DNA from: Solirubrobacter sp963736505
Lineage (GTDB): Bacteria > Actinomycetota > Thermoleophilia > Solirubrobacterales > Solirubrobacteraceae
Direction: 5' to 3'
DNA: 64,000 nt
Assembly (NCBI GenBank): GCA_963736505.1
Contig: CAVTOZ010000003.1
Coordinates: forward strand, 1,302,001 to 1,366,000
The notes beneath the pieces were generated by a model. The model did not search any database and was not told where the DNA came from. It saw only the letters and a list, made by a program, of their open reading frames with translations. Each line of letters starts with the position of its first letter. Position 1 is the stretch's first letter. Made by a program: the position numbers and the translations under genes. Below are positions 6,832-16,073 of this stretch, one piece after another.

Positions 6832-8653
6832 GACGAGCCTGACGGAGCGGCTGCTCTTCAGCGCCGGTGTCATCGACGAGATCGGAAGCGTCGACGCCGG
6901 CAGCACGCAGACCGACACGCTGGCGCTCGAGCGCCGGCGCGGGATCACGATCAAGTCGGCGGTCGTGTCGTTCGTCGTCGGCGACGTCACGGTCAACCTG
7001 ATCGACACGCCGGGGCACCCCGACTTCATCGCCGAGGTGGAGCGCGTCCTGAACGTGCTCGACGGCGCGGTGCTCGTGCTCTCGGCCGTCGAGGGCGTGC
7101 AGCCGCAGACGCGCGTGCTGATGCGCACGCTGCAGCGGCTGCGGATCCCGACGCTGCTGTTCGTCAACAAGATCGATCGCGCCGGCGCGCGCGAGCAGCC
7201 GGTGCTGGACGAGATCGCCGAGCGGCTGACGCCCGCGATCGTGCCGATGGGCCGGGTGCGCGGCATCGGCACGCGCGACGCGGCGTTCGAGCCGCGGCTC
7301 ACGGAGGCCGACGTGCTGGCCGACCACGACGACGCGTTCCTCGCCGCCTACGTCGAGGACGAGGTCACGCACGCGCGGCTGCGGCGCGAGCTGGCGGCGC
7401 AGACCGCGAAGGCGCTCGTGCACCCGGTGTACTTCGGCTCGGCGATCACGGGCGCCGGCGTCGACGCGCTGATCGCCGGCGTGCGCGAGCTGCTGCCGGC
7501 CACGCGCCCGGACGCCGACGGCCCGCTGCGCGCCACCGTGTTCAAGGTCGAGCGCGGCGAGGCGGGGGAGAAGATCGCCTACGTCCGCATGCGCACGGGC
7601 ACGCTGCGGACGCGCGAGCGGCTGCACGACGACAAGGTCACCGCGATCGAGGTGTTCGAGCACGGCGCCACGGTGCGGCGCGACACGCTCACGGCCGGCG
7701 AGATCGGCAAGCTGCGCGGGCTCGCGAGCGTCCGCATCGGCGACGAGCTGGGCGCCGCCCAAGGCGATGCCCCGCGCCACTTCGCCCCGCCGACGCTCGA
7801 GACCGTCGTCGTCCCGCGCGATCCCGCCGACCGCGGCGCCCTGCACGTCGCGCTCGTCCAGCTGGCCGAGCAGGACCCGCTGATCGACGTGCGCGGGCGC
7901 GACGAGATCTCCGTCTCGCTTTACGGCGAGGTGCAGAAGGAGGTGATCGAGGCGACGCTGGCCGACGAGTTCGGCATCGCGGTCGAGTTCCGCGAGACGA
8001 CGACGCTGCACATCGAGCGCCCCGCCGGCAGCGGCGCCGCCGTCGAGCTGATCGGCTCCAACCCGCACCTCGCGACCGTCGGGCTGCGCGTGGACCCCGG
8101 CAGCGGGATCGCGTTCCGGCTCGAGGTCGAGCTCGGCTCGATGCCGCTGGCGTTCTTCAAGGCCGTCGAGGAGACGGTCCACGAGACGCTCCAGAGCGGG
8201 GGGCTGTACGGCTGGCCGGTGATCGACTGCACGATCACAATGACCCACTCCGGCTACTGGGCCAAGCAGAGCAGCGCCCACGGCGGCTTCGACAAGTCGA
8301 TGTCGAGCACGGCACGCGACTTCCGCCTGCTCACGCCGCTGGTGCTGATGGCGGCGCTGGAGCGCGCCGGCACGCGCGTGTACGAGCCGATCCAGCGCTT
8401 CCGGCTCGACATCCCCGCCGACGCGCTGGGACCGCTGCAGCCCGTGCTCGCCGGGCTGCGCGCGGTCCCGCGTACGTCATCGATCGACGGCGCCTCGTGG
8501 GTGCTCGAAGGCGACATCCCGGCTGCCCGCGTGCGCGAGCTCGAGCTCCAGCTGCCCGCGCTGACCGGCGGCGAGGGCGTGCTGGAGTCCGCCTTCCATC
8601 ACTACGAGCCGATCAGGGCGGCGATGTCCGGCGTGCCGCGGCCGGTGGTGTAG
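6785..8653 (+). CDS. TetM/OtrA-type ribosomal protection GTPase
   Basis: A 622-residue elongation-factor-G-like GTPase that in this family releases tetracycline from the ribosome. The G motifs are intact: AHVDAGKT, RGIT, DTPGH and NKID. The later domains follow Tet(M) closely (LYGWPVIDCTITMTHSGYW, then STARDFRLLTPLVLM), and the length is close to the usual 640. The GTG at 6785 is supported by GGAGGA 8 nt upstream and the conserved N-terminus (LNLGVLAHVDAGK). Its 3' end overlaps the convergent S53 peptidase gene by 52 bp. Actual drug resistance is not shown; chromosomal members may serve other translation roles. Confidence 0.9.
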   Translation: MHSLNLGVLAHVDAGKTSLTERLLFSAGVIDEIGSVDAGSTQTDTLALERRRGITIKSAVVSFVVGDVTVNLIDTPGHPDFIAEVERVLNVLDGAVLVLSAVEGVQPQTRVLMRTLQRLRIPTLLFVNKIDRAGAREQPVLDEIAERLTPAIVPMGRVRGIGTRDAAFEPRLTEADVLADHDDAFLAAYVEDEVTHARLRRELAAQTAKALVHPVYFGSAITGAGVDALIAGVRELLPATRPDADGPLRATVFKVERGEAGEKIAYVRMRTGTLRTRERLHDDKVTAIEVFEHGATVRRDTLTAGEIGKLRGLASVRIGDELGAAQGDAPRHFAPPTLETVVVPRDPADRGALHVALVQLAEQDPLIDVRGRDEISVSLYGEVQKEVIEATLADEFGIAVEFRETTTLHIERPAGSGAAVELIGSNPHLATVGLRVDPGSGIAFRLEVELGSMPLAFFKAVEETVHETLQSGGLYGWPVIDCTITMTHSGYWAKQSSAHGGFDKSMSSTARDFRLLTPLVLMAALERAGTRVYEPIQRFRLDIPADALGPLQPVLAGLRAVPRTSSIDGASWVLEGDIPAARVRELELQLPALTGGEGVLESAFHHYEPIRAAMSGVPRPVV

Positions 8654-10185
8654 TCGTAGCCGGGCGTCGCCGGCGCGCCGTTGACGCCGAGGATGATGTC
8701 GTGGAACGCGCTCGCCGGCGCCGCGTACAGGACGTTCGCCGCGAAGCCGAGCGCGCCGCCGCGCGCGGCCTGGACGCGCGCCCAGATGCCCTGCCAGGCG
8801 GGAGCGCTCGCGCTCGTGCCGCCGATCGTCTCCTGCTGGCCGTTGACGATCACCTCGTAGCCCGACACCGGGTCGGCGTCGAGCGCGACGTCCGGCACGC
8901 CGCGGTTGACGCCGAGGAAGCTGCCGCCGACGCCGGACTGGTAGGCCGGGGCGGACTCGAAGTAGCTCACGCCGCCGCCGCCCGCGTACCAGGCGATCTC
9001 GTTCGGGCCCGGGCCGAGCACCGTGGTGCCGCCGACGCCCACGGCGTACGGGCTCGACGCCGGGTAGTTGACGCTCGGCAGGCCCGCCGGGACGCCGTTG
9101 ACGCCCACGACCGCCGGGCAGAAGACGCCGGTGTCGCCGCTGGAGACGAACAGCGTCTGGCCCTGCGCCGCGGCCTGCATCAGCGTCGCGTCGAGCGCGT
9201 CGGTGAAGCCGGTGGCGGCGGCGAGCACCTCGCACTCGCCGGCCGAGAAGCTCGCCTGGCGCGTCGCGTCGTCGGTGACCCAGCGGTTGATCGTGGCGAG
9301 GATGTCGTCGTTGGAGAGCGACGCGCCGTCATAGACCCGCAGCTCGCTGACGCCGGGCGCCATGCCGGTCGAGTACTGCGTGTCGAGGTCCCACTCGTCG
9401 TTGCCGGCCGTGTCGCTGCTCGGCGTGCCGACCGTGACCTGGGTCCAGGTCACATGCGGGAGGCCGTTCTGGTCCTCGAACGTCGCCAGGTCCGCGCGCG
9501 GCTGGGTCAGGTCGCCTTCGGCGATCACGGCGACGGTCTGGCCGCTGCCGGTCGCCGTCGCCGGCGCGTCATAGAGCGCGGCGAGCTCCTGCGGCCCGTA
9601 CGTGCTCGGCGTGCTCACGGAAGGCGGATCGGCGGCCGTACGGCCGATGTTCGACAGCCCCAGCACCGAGGTGACGTGCAGGCCGGCGGGGACGCGCGCC
9701 TTGGCCGCCGGCGCGAAGAACGTGCTTCCGTCCTTGGCCTTGAACGACTGCAGCGTCGTGCCGAACGCCTGGCCGACCGCCGCGGCCGAGCCCGTGACGC
9801 GCACGAGCGTGCGGTTCGCCGACACCGACTCGACCGTCAGCGAGCTCGCCGCCGCCCAGTCGCGCACGGCGCTCACGTCGGCGGCCGCCGGCGCGTAGCG
9901 CGAGTTGAACTGGGCGGGCGTCAGGCCGCCGCCCCGCGCGGCCGCCTGCTTGAGCCCGGCCGGGTCGCGCGGCGCGAGCGCGAGCGTCACCGGGACGCTC
10001 GACCGCTGCAGCGCGCCGGTGGACGTGGCGCCGCTGATCCGCACCGGATCGAGGCCGGTCGCGGCGAACGACGCGACCGGTGTGAGCAGGACCGCGGCAG
10101 CACTCACCGCGACCGTCGGAAGAACGATCGTGAGACGCAAGTTGTACCCCTGGAAACGCTGCGAGGGACCCGCTCCCCCGCACAT
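8602..10185 (-). CDS. Secreted S53 family (sedolisin/kumamolisin-like) acid serine peptidase
   Basis: A 527-residue secreted protease with a signal segment (LRLTIVLPTVAVSAAAVLLTP), a pro-kumamolisin domain (about 45-200) and a catalytic domain. The S53 triad and oxyanion residues are visible: Glu264 and Asp268 in DEWDLD, Asp351 in SSGDTG and Ser458 in GGTSASAP. The C-terminal calcium site region (HDIILG, then GRGTPD) is present. It likely matures by self-cleavage and works at low pH outside the cell. The start is uncertain: ATG 10185 is used here, but an in-frame TTG about 15 codons later would place the signal peptide at the very N-terminus. Confidence 0.9.
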   Translation of the reverse strand: MCGGAGPSQRFQGYNLRLTIVLPTVAVSAAAVLLTPVASFAATGLDPVRISGATSTGALQRSSVPVTLALAPRDPAGLKQAAARGGGLTPAQFNSRYAPAAADVSAVRDWAAASSLTVESVSANRTLVRVTGSAAAVGQAFGTTLQSFKAKDGSTFFAPAAKARVPAGLHVTSVLGLSNIGRTAADPPSVSTPSTYGPQELAALYDAPATATGSGQTVAVIAEGDLTQPRADLATFEDQNGLPHVTWTQVTVGTPSSDTAGNDEWDLDTQYSTGMAPGVSELRVYDGASLSNDDILATINRWVTDDATRQASFSAGECEVLAAATGFTDALDATLMQAAAQGQTLFVSSGDTGVFCPAVVGVNGVPAGLPSVNYPASSPYAVGVGGTTVLGPGPNEIAWYAGGGGVSYFESAPAYQSGVGGSFLGVNRGVPDVALDADPVSGYEVIVNGQQETIGGTSASAPAWQGIWARVQAARGGALGFAANVLYAAPASAFHDIILGVNGAPATPGYDYTTGRGTPDIAALIGS

Positions 10186-10259
10186 GGACGTCCTACCGGA
10201 TACCCGCTTTTAGAACCGGAAGACCTCGAAGTTCGAGATCACCCGCGCCGGCCTGAGGT

Positions 10260-11681
10260 TCAGGTCTGGCGCGCGGACAGCTCCCAGCCGCGGCGGCCGG
10301 TGAGCGCTTCGGCGGCGGCGGGGCCCCAGCTCCGCTGCGCGTACGGCTGCGGCCGCGGCGGGTGGGCCAGCAGCGGCGCGGCGACCTCCCAGATGCGCTC
10401 GACACCGTCGGCGCGCGTGAACAGGGTCTGGTCGCCGATCAGGGCGTCGTGGAACAGGCGCTCGTACGGGGCCAGCAGCTCGTCGCGCTCGGCGTCGGCG
10501 ATCCCGAAGTCGAGCGCGGACTCCTCGACCTCCAGCTCCGGGCCGGGCCGCTTGCCGAGGAACTCCAGCGTGATCGCGGGCGGGTCGGCGAGCTCGAACC
10601 GCAGCGCGTTGCGCGCGTCGCGCACGTCGCGGTGGCGCGGGAACAGCCCCATCGGCGGCTCCTTGAAGACGATCGTGACGGTCTCCCGCGACACGGCCAT
10701 CGCCTTCCCGGTGCGCAGGAAGATCGGGACGCCGGCCCAGCGCCACGAGTCGATCTCGACGCGCGCGGCGACGAGCGTCTCGACCGTCGAGTCCGGCGCG
10801 ACGCCGGGCTCGTCGCGATAGCCCTCGTACTGGCCGTAGACGACGTGGGCGGGATCGATCGGCCGCAGCGACTTGAACACGCCGCCGGTGCGATCGCGCA
10901 GCGCCTCGGGCGCCAGCGAGGCCGGCGGCTCCATCGCCACGAACCCGAGCACCTGCAGCAGATGCGTGGTCACCATGTCCTTCAGGCACCCGGTCTGCTC
11001 GTAGAACCCGGCGCGGCCGACGATCGTCAGCTTCTCCGGCACGTCGATCTGGATCGAGTCGACGTGGTCGCGGTCGAACACCGGCTCGATGAACGCGTTG
11101 GCGAACCGCAGCGCCAGGATGTTCTGCAGCCCTTCCTTGCCGAGGAAGTGGTCGATCCGGAAGATCTGGCCCTCGCGGAGCACCTCGTGCAGCGCCGCGT
11201 TGAGCGTACGGGCGGACTCCAGGTCGGTGCCGAACGGCTTCTCGAGGATCACGCGCGTGCGGTCGGCGTCGGCCAGGCCCGCCTCGGCCAGCGTCTTGAC
11301 GACCGCGGCGGCCGCCGAGGGCGGGACGGCGAGGTGGAACAGCCGCCGCGGCGAGCCGCCGATCGCCTTCTCCGCCGCCCCGATCGCCTTCGCGTAGTCG
11401 TCCGCGGAGTCGGCGCGCGCGAACGACAGCAGCGCGGCGAAGCGCTCCCACGCGGCGTCGTCGAGATCGACGCGCGCGTGCTCCTCGAGCGAGTGGCGCA
11501 CCACGTCCTTGAACCCGGCGTCGTCGAGCTCGTCCAGCGAGAGGCCGACGATGCGGCAGTCGTCGGGCAGCAGCCCCGCGACCATCAGGTGGAAGCAGCC
11601 GGGGATCACCATCCGGCGCGCGAGATCGCCCGTCCCCCCGACGAGCCCGATGACCGTCGCCTCAGGCGTTCTCATTGTCAA
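10260..11681 (-). CDS. zwf: Glucose-6-phosphate dehydrogenase
   Basis: A 473-residue oxidoreductase converting glucose 6-phosphate to 6-phosphogluconolactone with NADP, the entry step of the oxidative pentose phosphate pathway. Visible are the nucleotide-binding glycine motif (LVGGTGDLARR), the substrate signature RIDHFLGKE and the EKPFG segment. The TTG start at 11681 is chosen because TATGGT lies exactly 6 nt upstream; an ATG two codons later (11675) is the alternative. It stands alone, without the pgl or opcA neighbours seen in many actinobacteria. Confidence 0.93.
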   Translation of the reverse strand: MTMRTPEATVIGLVGGTGDLARRMVIPGCFHLMVAGLLPDDCRIVGLSLDELDDAGFKDVVRHSLEEHARVDLDDAAWERFAALLSFARADSADDYAKAIGAAEKAIGGSPRRLFHLAVPPSAAAAVVKTLAEAGLADADRTRVILEKPFGTDLESARTLNAALHEVLREGQIFRIDHFLGKEGLQNILALRFANAFIEPVFDRDHVDSIQIDVPEKLTIVGRAGFYEQTGCLKDMVTTHLLQVLGFVAMEPPASLAPEALRDRTGGVFKSLRPIDPAHVVYGQYEGYRDEPGVAPDSTVETLVAARVEIDSWRWAGVPIFLRTGKAMAVSRETVTIVFKEPPMGLFPRHRDVRDARNALRFELADPPAITLEFLGKRPGPELEVEESALDFGIADAERDELLAPYERLFHDALIGDQTLFTRADGVERIWEVAAPLLAHPPRPQPYAQRSWGPAAAEALTGRRGWELSARQT

Positions 11682-11722
11682 TCCGCAACCATAGGGCCTG
11701 ACATGAGACAGAGGAGGCGCGG

Positions 11723-12205
11723 ATGACCGGCAAGGCCGACTTCACCGACGAGGAGTGGACGCGGCTCAAGCGCGCGCCGTTCGTCGCGGGCATGGCGATC
11801 TCGCTGTCGGATCCCGGTGGACCGATCGAGCTGGTCAAGGAGACGGCCGCGACGCTCAAGACGGTGACCGGCGGCGAGTCGCGCGGCGGGCTCATCGGCG
11901 CGCTCGCGACCGAGGCGATCGCCGATGCCAAGGAGCACCACAACCCGCTGAAGGACTTCAAGCCCAAGGGCACGCTGGCGGGCCAGGAGATCCTCGAGGA
12001 GATCGCGGCGGTCAACGGCATCGTGTCCGCGAAGGCGAGCCCCGAGGATGCCGACGCCTACCGCGGCTGGCTCAACGACGCCGCCCGCGAGGCCGCCGAC
12101 GCGGCCAAGGAGGGCGGCTTCCTCGGCTTCCACGCCGTGCGCGTCAGCGAAGGCGAGCAGCGGATGCTCGACAAGCTCGCCGAGGTGCTCGCCCCGCCCG
12201 CCTGA
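11723..12205 (+). CDS. Conserved hypothetical protein, 160 aa
   Basis: An Ala-rich, probably helical cytoplasmic protein with no signal peptide or membrane segment. It begins MTGKADFTDEEWTRLKRAP, where the EEW-LKRAP stretch looks like a conserved family N-terminus, and holds KEHHNPLKDFKPKGT mid-protein. A strong GGAGG lies 6-7 nt before the ATG. No function recognised. It is divergent from zwf with a 41-bp gap and ends just before a strong hairpin. Confidence 0.75.
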   Translation: MTGKADFTDEEWTRLKRAPFVAGMAISLSDPGGPIELVKETAATLKTVTGGESRGGLIGALATEAIADAKEHHNPLKDFKPKGTLAGQEILEEIAAVNGIVSAKASPEDADAYRGWLNDAAREAADAAKEGGFLGFHAVRVSEGEQRMLDKLAEVLAPPA

Positions 12206-12210
12206 CCGTT

Positions 12211-12241
12211 CGGCTCGCCGGCCCGTGCGGCCGGCGAGCCG
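12211..12241. terminator. Bidirectional terminator hairpin, 13-bp perfect stem
   Basis: CGGCTCGCCGGCC (12211-12223), loop CGTGC, then the exact complement (12229-12241). It lies 5 bp after the stop of the 160-aa gene and 9 bp after the convergent regulator's stop, so it can serve both. There is no U-tract, as is usual in high-GC actinobacteria. Confidence 0.75.
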
Positions 12242-12250
12242 GGACGTCGG

Positions 12251-12841
12251 TCAGCGGGCGCGCTTGAAGTGCAGGATGGCGAGTTCGGTCGGGAAGACCT
12301 CGCCGCCGCGTTCGGCGCTCTCGGCGGCGATCTGCAGGGCTTGCTCGTGGGTGCGGGCGAGCAGCCGGTTGAGCTTTTTGAAGGCGCGTTCGTCGAGCTC
12401 CAGCGGGGTGCGTTGGACGATCACCTCGGGGTCGTCGAGCGTGCCGGCCACGCTGGCCGCGCGGACGTCTTCGACGACCTCGGCCAACGTCTCACTGGAG
12501 AGCTCGCGGCGCAGGCTCGACGGCAGTGTCTTCCACTGGTCCTCGTCGAGTGTGGGGCGGGCGGTGGCGCGGTAGAAGTGCTGCAACGCGCCGCGGCGGG
12601 GCTCGGTCCTGACGAGCTCGACGCAGTCGTAGTCGCGCAGCATCCGTACGTGGTAGCTCACGACGCCCAACGGGGCGCCGAGCTCCAAGGCGAGATCACC
12701 GGGACTCGCGACACGCTCACCCAGACGCTGCAGGATGCGAGCCCGCAGCGGATGGGCGAGAGCCTTCGCGATTCGTGCCTCTGATGTCTCCCCTGGTGGT
12801 CGCGTCCGGTTACCGGACGGGGATTGCATATCGGTGAGCAT
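12251..12841 (-). CDS. ArsR-like winged-helix transcriptional regulator
   Basis: 196 residues. The N-terminal half is a winged helix of the ArsR/HTH_20 type (KALAHPLRARILQRLGE, then GAPLGVVSYHVRMLRDYDCVEL). The C-terminal half (about 90-196) is helical and may bind a ligand or dimerise. It has no CxC metal motif, so metal sensing is unlikely. The ATG at 12841 is chosen; ATG 12826 is possible. It is divergent from the secreted GH15 gene, which it may control. Confidence 0.82.
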   Translation of the reverse strand: MLTDMQSPSGNRTRPPGETSEARIAKALAHPLRARILQRLGERVASPGDLALELGAPLGVVSYHVRMLRDYDCVELVRTEPRRGALQHFYRATARPTLDEDQWKTLPSSLRRELSSETLAEVVEDVRAASVAGTLDDPEVIVQRTPLELDERAFKKLNRLLARTHEQALQIAAESAERGGEVFPTELAILHFKRAR

Positions 12842-12933
12842 GGTCGTTTCGGAGCGTAACCGCGACTGGTGAAAGGCGCGTAAGCGTTTCCGCCGACAGA
12901 AGCCGGGTACCGGCACCTGCGGGAGGCATGACC

Positions 12934-15051
12934 ATGCGTGTGAAGTCGGTTGTCGCGGTACTGACGGCGATGGGGGCTGCCGCGCTGCCCGCGGCGGCGC
13001 GTGCGGCAGAGCCCGCGCCGGGGGCGCCGGGTGCGGTCGCGAACTGGACGGCGGGGAACAAGGACGGCTTCGGCACGTCCACGGCCGTGGCCGGCAAGGC
13101 GTGGTTCACGCTCGCCGGCGGCGAGCTGAGCGAGGTCTACGCGCCCGATCTCGGGACCCCGAGCCTGCGCGACCTGCAGTTCGTCGTCTCCGACGGCGCC
13201 ACGTTCACCGAGCGCGAGACCGACGGCGCGGTGCAGTCGACCGAGCTCGCCGACCCGCGCAGCCTCACGTACCGCCAGGTCGACACGGCGCGCTCCGGCC
13301 GCTGGCGCATCACCAAGACCTACGTCGCGGACCCGAGCCGCGCGTCCGTGCTCGTCGACGTGACGTTCGAGTCGCTCACCGGGCGCCCGTACCGGCTCTA
13401 CGTCCTCGCGGACCCGGCGCTGACGAACACGGGCGACGACGACCGCGGCACGGGAATGATCGCGTGGGACGCCAAGAACGCGAGCGCGATCGCCGCCGAC
13501 CCGCCGCTCGGGCGCAGCTCGAGCGGCTACATGGGGGCGAGCGACGGCTGGACCGACCTGCGCGACGACCACCGGATGGACTGGTCCTACGACGCGACGC
13601 AGCCCGGCAACGTCGTCCAGCTCGCGGCGACCTCCCTGACTGGGCTGCGGCGCAGCCGCCATCTCACGCTTGCGCTCGGCTTCGGGGCGAATCCGGGCGC
13701 CGCGGTGAAGACCTCCGCCGCGTCGTTGCGCGACGGCTTCGACGCGATCGCCGCGCGCTACGCCCGCGGCTGGCACGACTACCTCGGCGCGCTGCGCCGC
13801 CCGCGCAGCGTCGGCGACGGCGGGCTCGCGCGCGAGTACGACGCGTCGGTGATGATGCTCGCGGCGAGCGAGGACAAGACGTACCGCGGGGCGCTGATCG
13901 CGTCGCCGTCGATGCCGTGGGTGTGGGGCAACATCGCCGGCTACTCGGGGCCGTACCACCTCGTCTGGTCGCGCGACGCGTATCAGGTCGCGACCGCGCT
14001 GCTGGCGGCCGGCGACCGCGGCGCCGCCTGGCGCGCCGTCGACTACCTGTGGAACCGCCAGCAGAAGCCGGACGGCTGCTTCCCCCAGAACTCGAACCTC
14101 GACGGCACCCCGCACTGGCCGAACCTGCAGCTCGACGAGGTCGCCGACCCGATCCTGCTGTCCTGGCAGCTCGGGCGCTCGGACGCCGCGACGTGGGGCC
14201 ACGTCCGCCGCGCCGCCGAGTGCATCCTCGCGAACGGGCCGACCTCCCAGGAGCGCTGGGAGAACGCCCAGGGCTACTCGCCCGCGACGATCGCGGCCGA
14301 GGTCGCCGGGCTCGTCTGCGCCGCGGCGATCGCCGAGCGCAACGGCGACGCGGCGGCGGCCGCGGGCTACCGGGCGAAGGCGGACGAGTGGCAGCGCAGC
14401 ATCCCGGCCTGGACGGTCACGTCCTCGGGTCCGCTCTCGCCCGATCCGTACTTCCTGCGCCTGACCGTCGACGGCGACGCCAACGCCGGCACGACGTACA
14501 CGATCGGCGACGGCGGGCCGACGATCGACCAGCGCGCGGTCGTGGATCCGAGCTTCCTCGAGCTCGTGCGCCTCGGCGTCATGCGCGCCGACGCGCCCGC
14601 GATCCGAACGTCGCTGCCGGTCGTCGACCGCGAGCTCGGCGTGCAGACGCCGCGCGGGATGTTCTGGCACCGCTACAGCTACGACGGCTACGGCGAGACG
14701 CTCAGCGGCGGCCCGTTCTCGGGCCCCGGCAACACCGGCCGCCTGTGGCCGATCTTCGCGGGCGAGCGCGGCGAGTACGAGCTGTCGGCCGGCGACCCGG
14801 CGAGCGCCGCGACGCGCCTGCGCGCGATCGCCGCGACCGCGAATCGCGGCGGCATGCTGCCCGAGCAGGTCTGGGACGACCACCCGCCGGCGGGGCAGCC
14901 GGGCTTCGAGCCCGGGTCCGGCACGTTCTCGGCGACCCCGCTCGGCTGGACGCACGCCCAGCTGATCCGCCTGGCGTGGTCGCTCGACGCCGGGCGCCCG
15001 GTCGAGCAGCCCGCGATCGTCGCCTGCCGCTACGCCCGCGACTGCCGCTGA
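12934..15051 (+). CDS. Secreted GH15 glucoamylase/glucodextranase-like enzyme
   Basis: A 705-residue secreted glycoside hydrolase with a signal peptide (MRVKSVVAVLTAMGAAALPAA). The N-terminal beta-sandwich (about 30-270) is of the glucodextranase type; the rest is an (alpha/alpha)6 barrel. Catalytic acid candidates lie in WENAQGYS and in LPEQVWD, the usual GH15 pair. Expected to release glucose from the non-reducing ends of starch, dextran or similar glucans. ATG 12934 is preferred over ATG 12928 because GGGAGG (12921-12926) is 7 nt from the former and 1 nt from the latter. The divergent promoter region holds GAAAGGCGCG and GCGTTTC, a weak dyad that might be an operator. Confidence 0.9.
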   Translation: MRVKSVVAVLTAMGAAALPAAARAAEPAPGAPGAVANWTAGNKDGFGTSTAVAGKAWFTLAGGELSEVYAPDLGTPSLRDLQFVVSDGATFTERETDGAVQSTELADPRSLTYRQVDTARSGRWRITKTYVADPSRASVLVDVTFESLTGRPYRLYVLADPALTNTGDDDRGTGMIAWDAKNASAIAADPPLGRSSSGYMGASDGWTDLRDDHRMDWSYDATQPGNVVQLAATSLTGLRRSRHLTLALGFGANPGAAVKTSAASLRDGFDAIAARYARGWHDYLGALRRPRSVGDGGLAREYDASVMMLAASEDKTYRGALIASPSMPWVWGNIAGYSGPYHLVWSRDAYQVATALLAAGDRGAAWRAVDYLWNRQQKPDGCFPQNSNLDGTPHWPNLQLDEVADPILLSWQLGRSDAATWGHVRRAAECILANGPTSQERWENAQGYSPATIAAEVAGLVCAAAIAERNGDAAAAAGYRAKADEWQRSIPAWTVTSSGPLSPDPYFLRLTVDGDANAGTTYTIGDGGPTIDQRAVVDPSFLELVRLGVMRADAPAIRTSLPVVDRELGVQTPRGMFWHRYSYDGYGETLSGGPFSGPGNTGRLWPIFAGERGEYELSAGDPASAATRLRAIAATANRGGMLPEQVWDDHPPAGQPGFEPGSGTFSATPLGWTHAQLIRLAWSLDAGRPVEQPAIVACRYARDCR

Positions 15052-15079
15052 ACGCGCGGACCCGTACGCTCATGTCCAC

Positions 15080-15436
15080 GTGCCCGAGCATCCGAACACC
15101 TCACCACCGAGACCGTCGGGGCCGAAGTACAGCGCGCGCCTAGCCCTCGGGTGCGAGCGCGGCCAGGCGCCCGGGCCCGTGCTGCACGCGCTGCAGGAGC
15201 TCCGCTCGGTGATCGACGACCGCCTGCGGGCCGAGCTCGGCGAGCGCTACGACCGCCACACCGCCGGCTCGGTCGGCGCCGACAAGCTGACGGTCACGTT
15301 CACGCTGCGCGCCGACACCCACGCCGACGCCATCCGCGCCGCGGGGCAGGCCACGGCGACGCTCGCCGATCTGCTCACGTTCCACGGCACCGGCGTCGAC
15401 CTGTCCGGCATCGCGCTCGTCGTCCGCGCCGCCTGA
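15080..15436 (+). CDS. Hypothetical protein, 118 aa
   Basis: GTG start at 15080 with TACGCT at 15065-15070, 9 nt upstream, so possibly leaderless. The codon pattern has almost all G/C third positions, which supports this frame over the overlapping minus-strand ORF. The C-terminal two thirds look like a small alpha/beta fold (RLRAELGERYDRH, KLTVTFTLRADTHADAIRAAG). No signal peptide. Function unknown. Confidence 0.6.
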   Translation: MPEHPNTSPPRPSGPKYSARLALGCERGQAPGPVLHALQELRSVIDDRLRAELGERYDRHTAGSVGADKLTVTFTLRADTHADAIRAAGQATATLADLLTFHGTGVDLSGIALVVRAA

Positions 15437-15441
15437 CGCCG

Positions 15442-15720
15442 TCAGGCGAACAGGCCGGCGATGATCGGCGCAGCCTCCGGCGGTCCGTCGATCCGCAGCT
15501 CGAGCGAGTCTCCGGTCCGGCGCAGGTCGAACGACAGGAACGCGCAGCAGCGCGCTTCAGCCGCGATCACCTCGCGCAGCGCTGCCTCGGCGTCGAGGTC
15601 GAAGACGAGCAGGCCTTCATCGCGGGAGCGCAGGGAGCGGCGGGCGAGCTCGGCGGTCTCGGCCTGACGCGAACGCAGCTCGGGCGAGGTGAGTGTGCAG
15701 GCGATCGGCGAATCGGTCAT
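15442..15720 (-). CDS. Small conserved protein with Cys-Cys motif, 92 aa
   Basis: Starts MTDSPIACTLTSPELRSR and carries EARCCAFLSFDL followed by LELRIDGPPEA near the C-terminus. Small proteins of this shape, with a conserved vicinal Cys pair, are often found near metal-resistance or ArsR genes, so metal or thiol binding is possible but unproven. On the minus strand CATAGT lies 6 nt before ATG 15720. It is divergent from ynfA. Confidence 0.7.
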   Translation of the reverse strand: MTDSPIACTLTSPELRSRQAETAELARRSLRSRDEGLLVFDLDAEAALREVIAAEARCCAFLSFDLRRTGDSLELRIDGPPEAAPIIAGLFA

Positions 15721-15746
15721 GCTCGGACTATGGAGCGTCCGCGCGC

Positions 15747-16073
15747 GTGACCGGCCGCTCGATCGCGCTGTTCGTCGCCGCGGCGATCGCGGAGATCGGC
15801 GGCGCGTACCTGATGTGGCAGGCGATCAAGGAGCACCGCGGGCCGCTGTTCGCGCTCGCCGGCGCCGTCGCGCTCGTCGGCTACGGCGCGGTCGCCGCGC
15901 TCCAGCCGGACTCGCACTTCGGCCGCGTCCTCGCCGCCTACGGCGGGGTGTTCATCGTCGGCTCGCTCCTGTGGGGCGTCGTCTTCGACGGCTTCCGGCC
16001 CGATCGCTACGACGTCACGGGCGCGCTCGTCTGCATCGCCGGCGTCGCCGTGATCATGTACGCGCCGCGCTGA
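15747..16073 (+). CDS. ynfA: YnfA-family small membrane protein
   Basis: 108 residues, four predicted membrane helices, matching the family's usual length. Hallmarks are IALFVAAAIAEIGGAYLMWQ at the N-terminus, ALQPDSHFGRVLAAYGGVFI in the middle and RYDVTGALVCIAGVAVIMY at the end. YnfA proteins are SMR-like inner-membrane proteins of uncertain substrate. The GTG start at 15747 gives the family N-terminus. The last 67 bp overlap the convergent DUF427 gene. Confidence 0.88.
   Translation: MTGRSIALFVAAAIAEIGGAYLMWQAIKEHRGPLFALAGAVALVGYGAVAALQPDSHFGRVLAAYGGVFIVGSLLWGVVFDGFRPDRYDVTGALVCIAGVAVIMYAPR

Noticed and set aside
8477..9235. 252-codon minus-strand ORF overlapping the TetM-like and S53 genes
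   Set aside because: Out-of-frame copy of the S53 coding DNA; the real frame carries all catalytic motifs.
15140..15385. 81-codon minus-strand ORF opposite the 118-aa gene
   Set aside because: Third-position G/C pattern supports the plus-strand frame.
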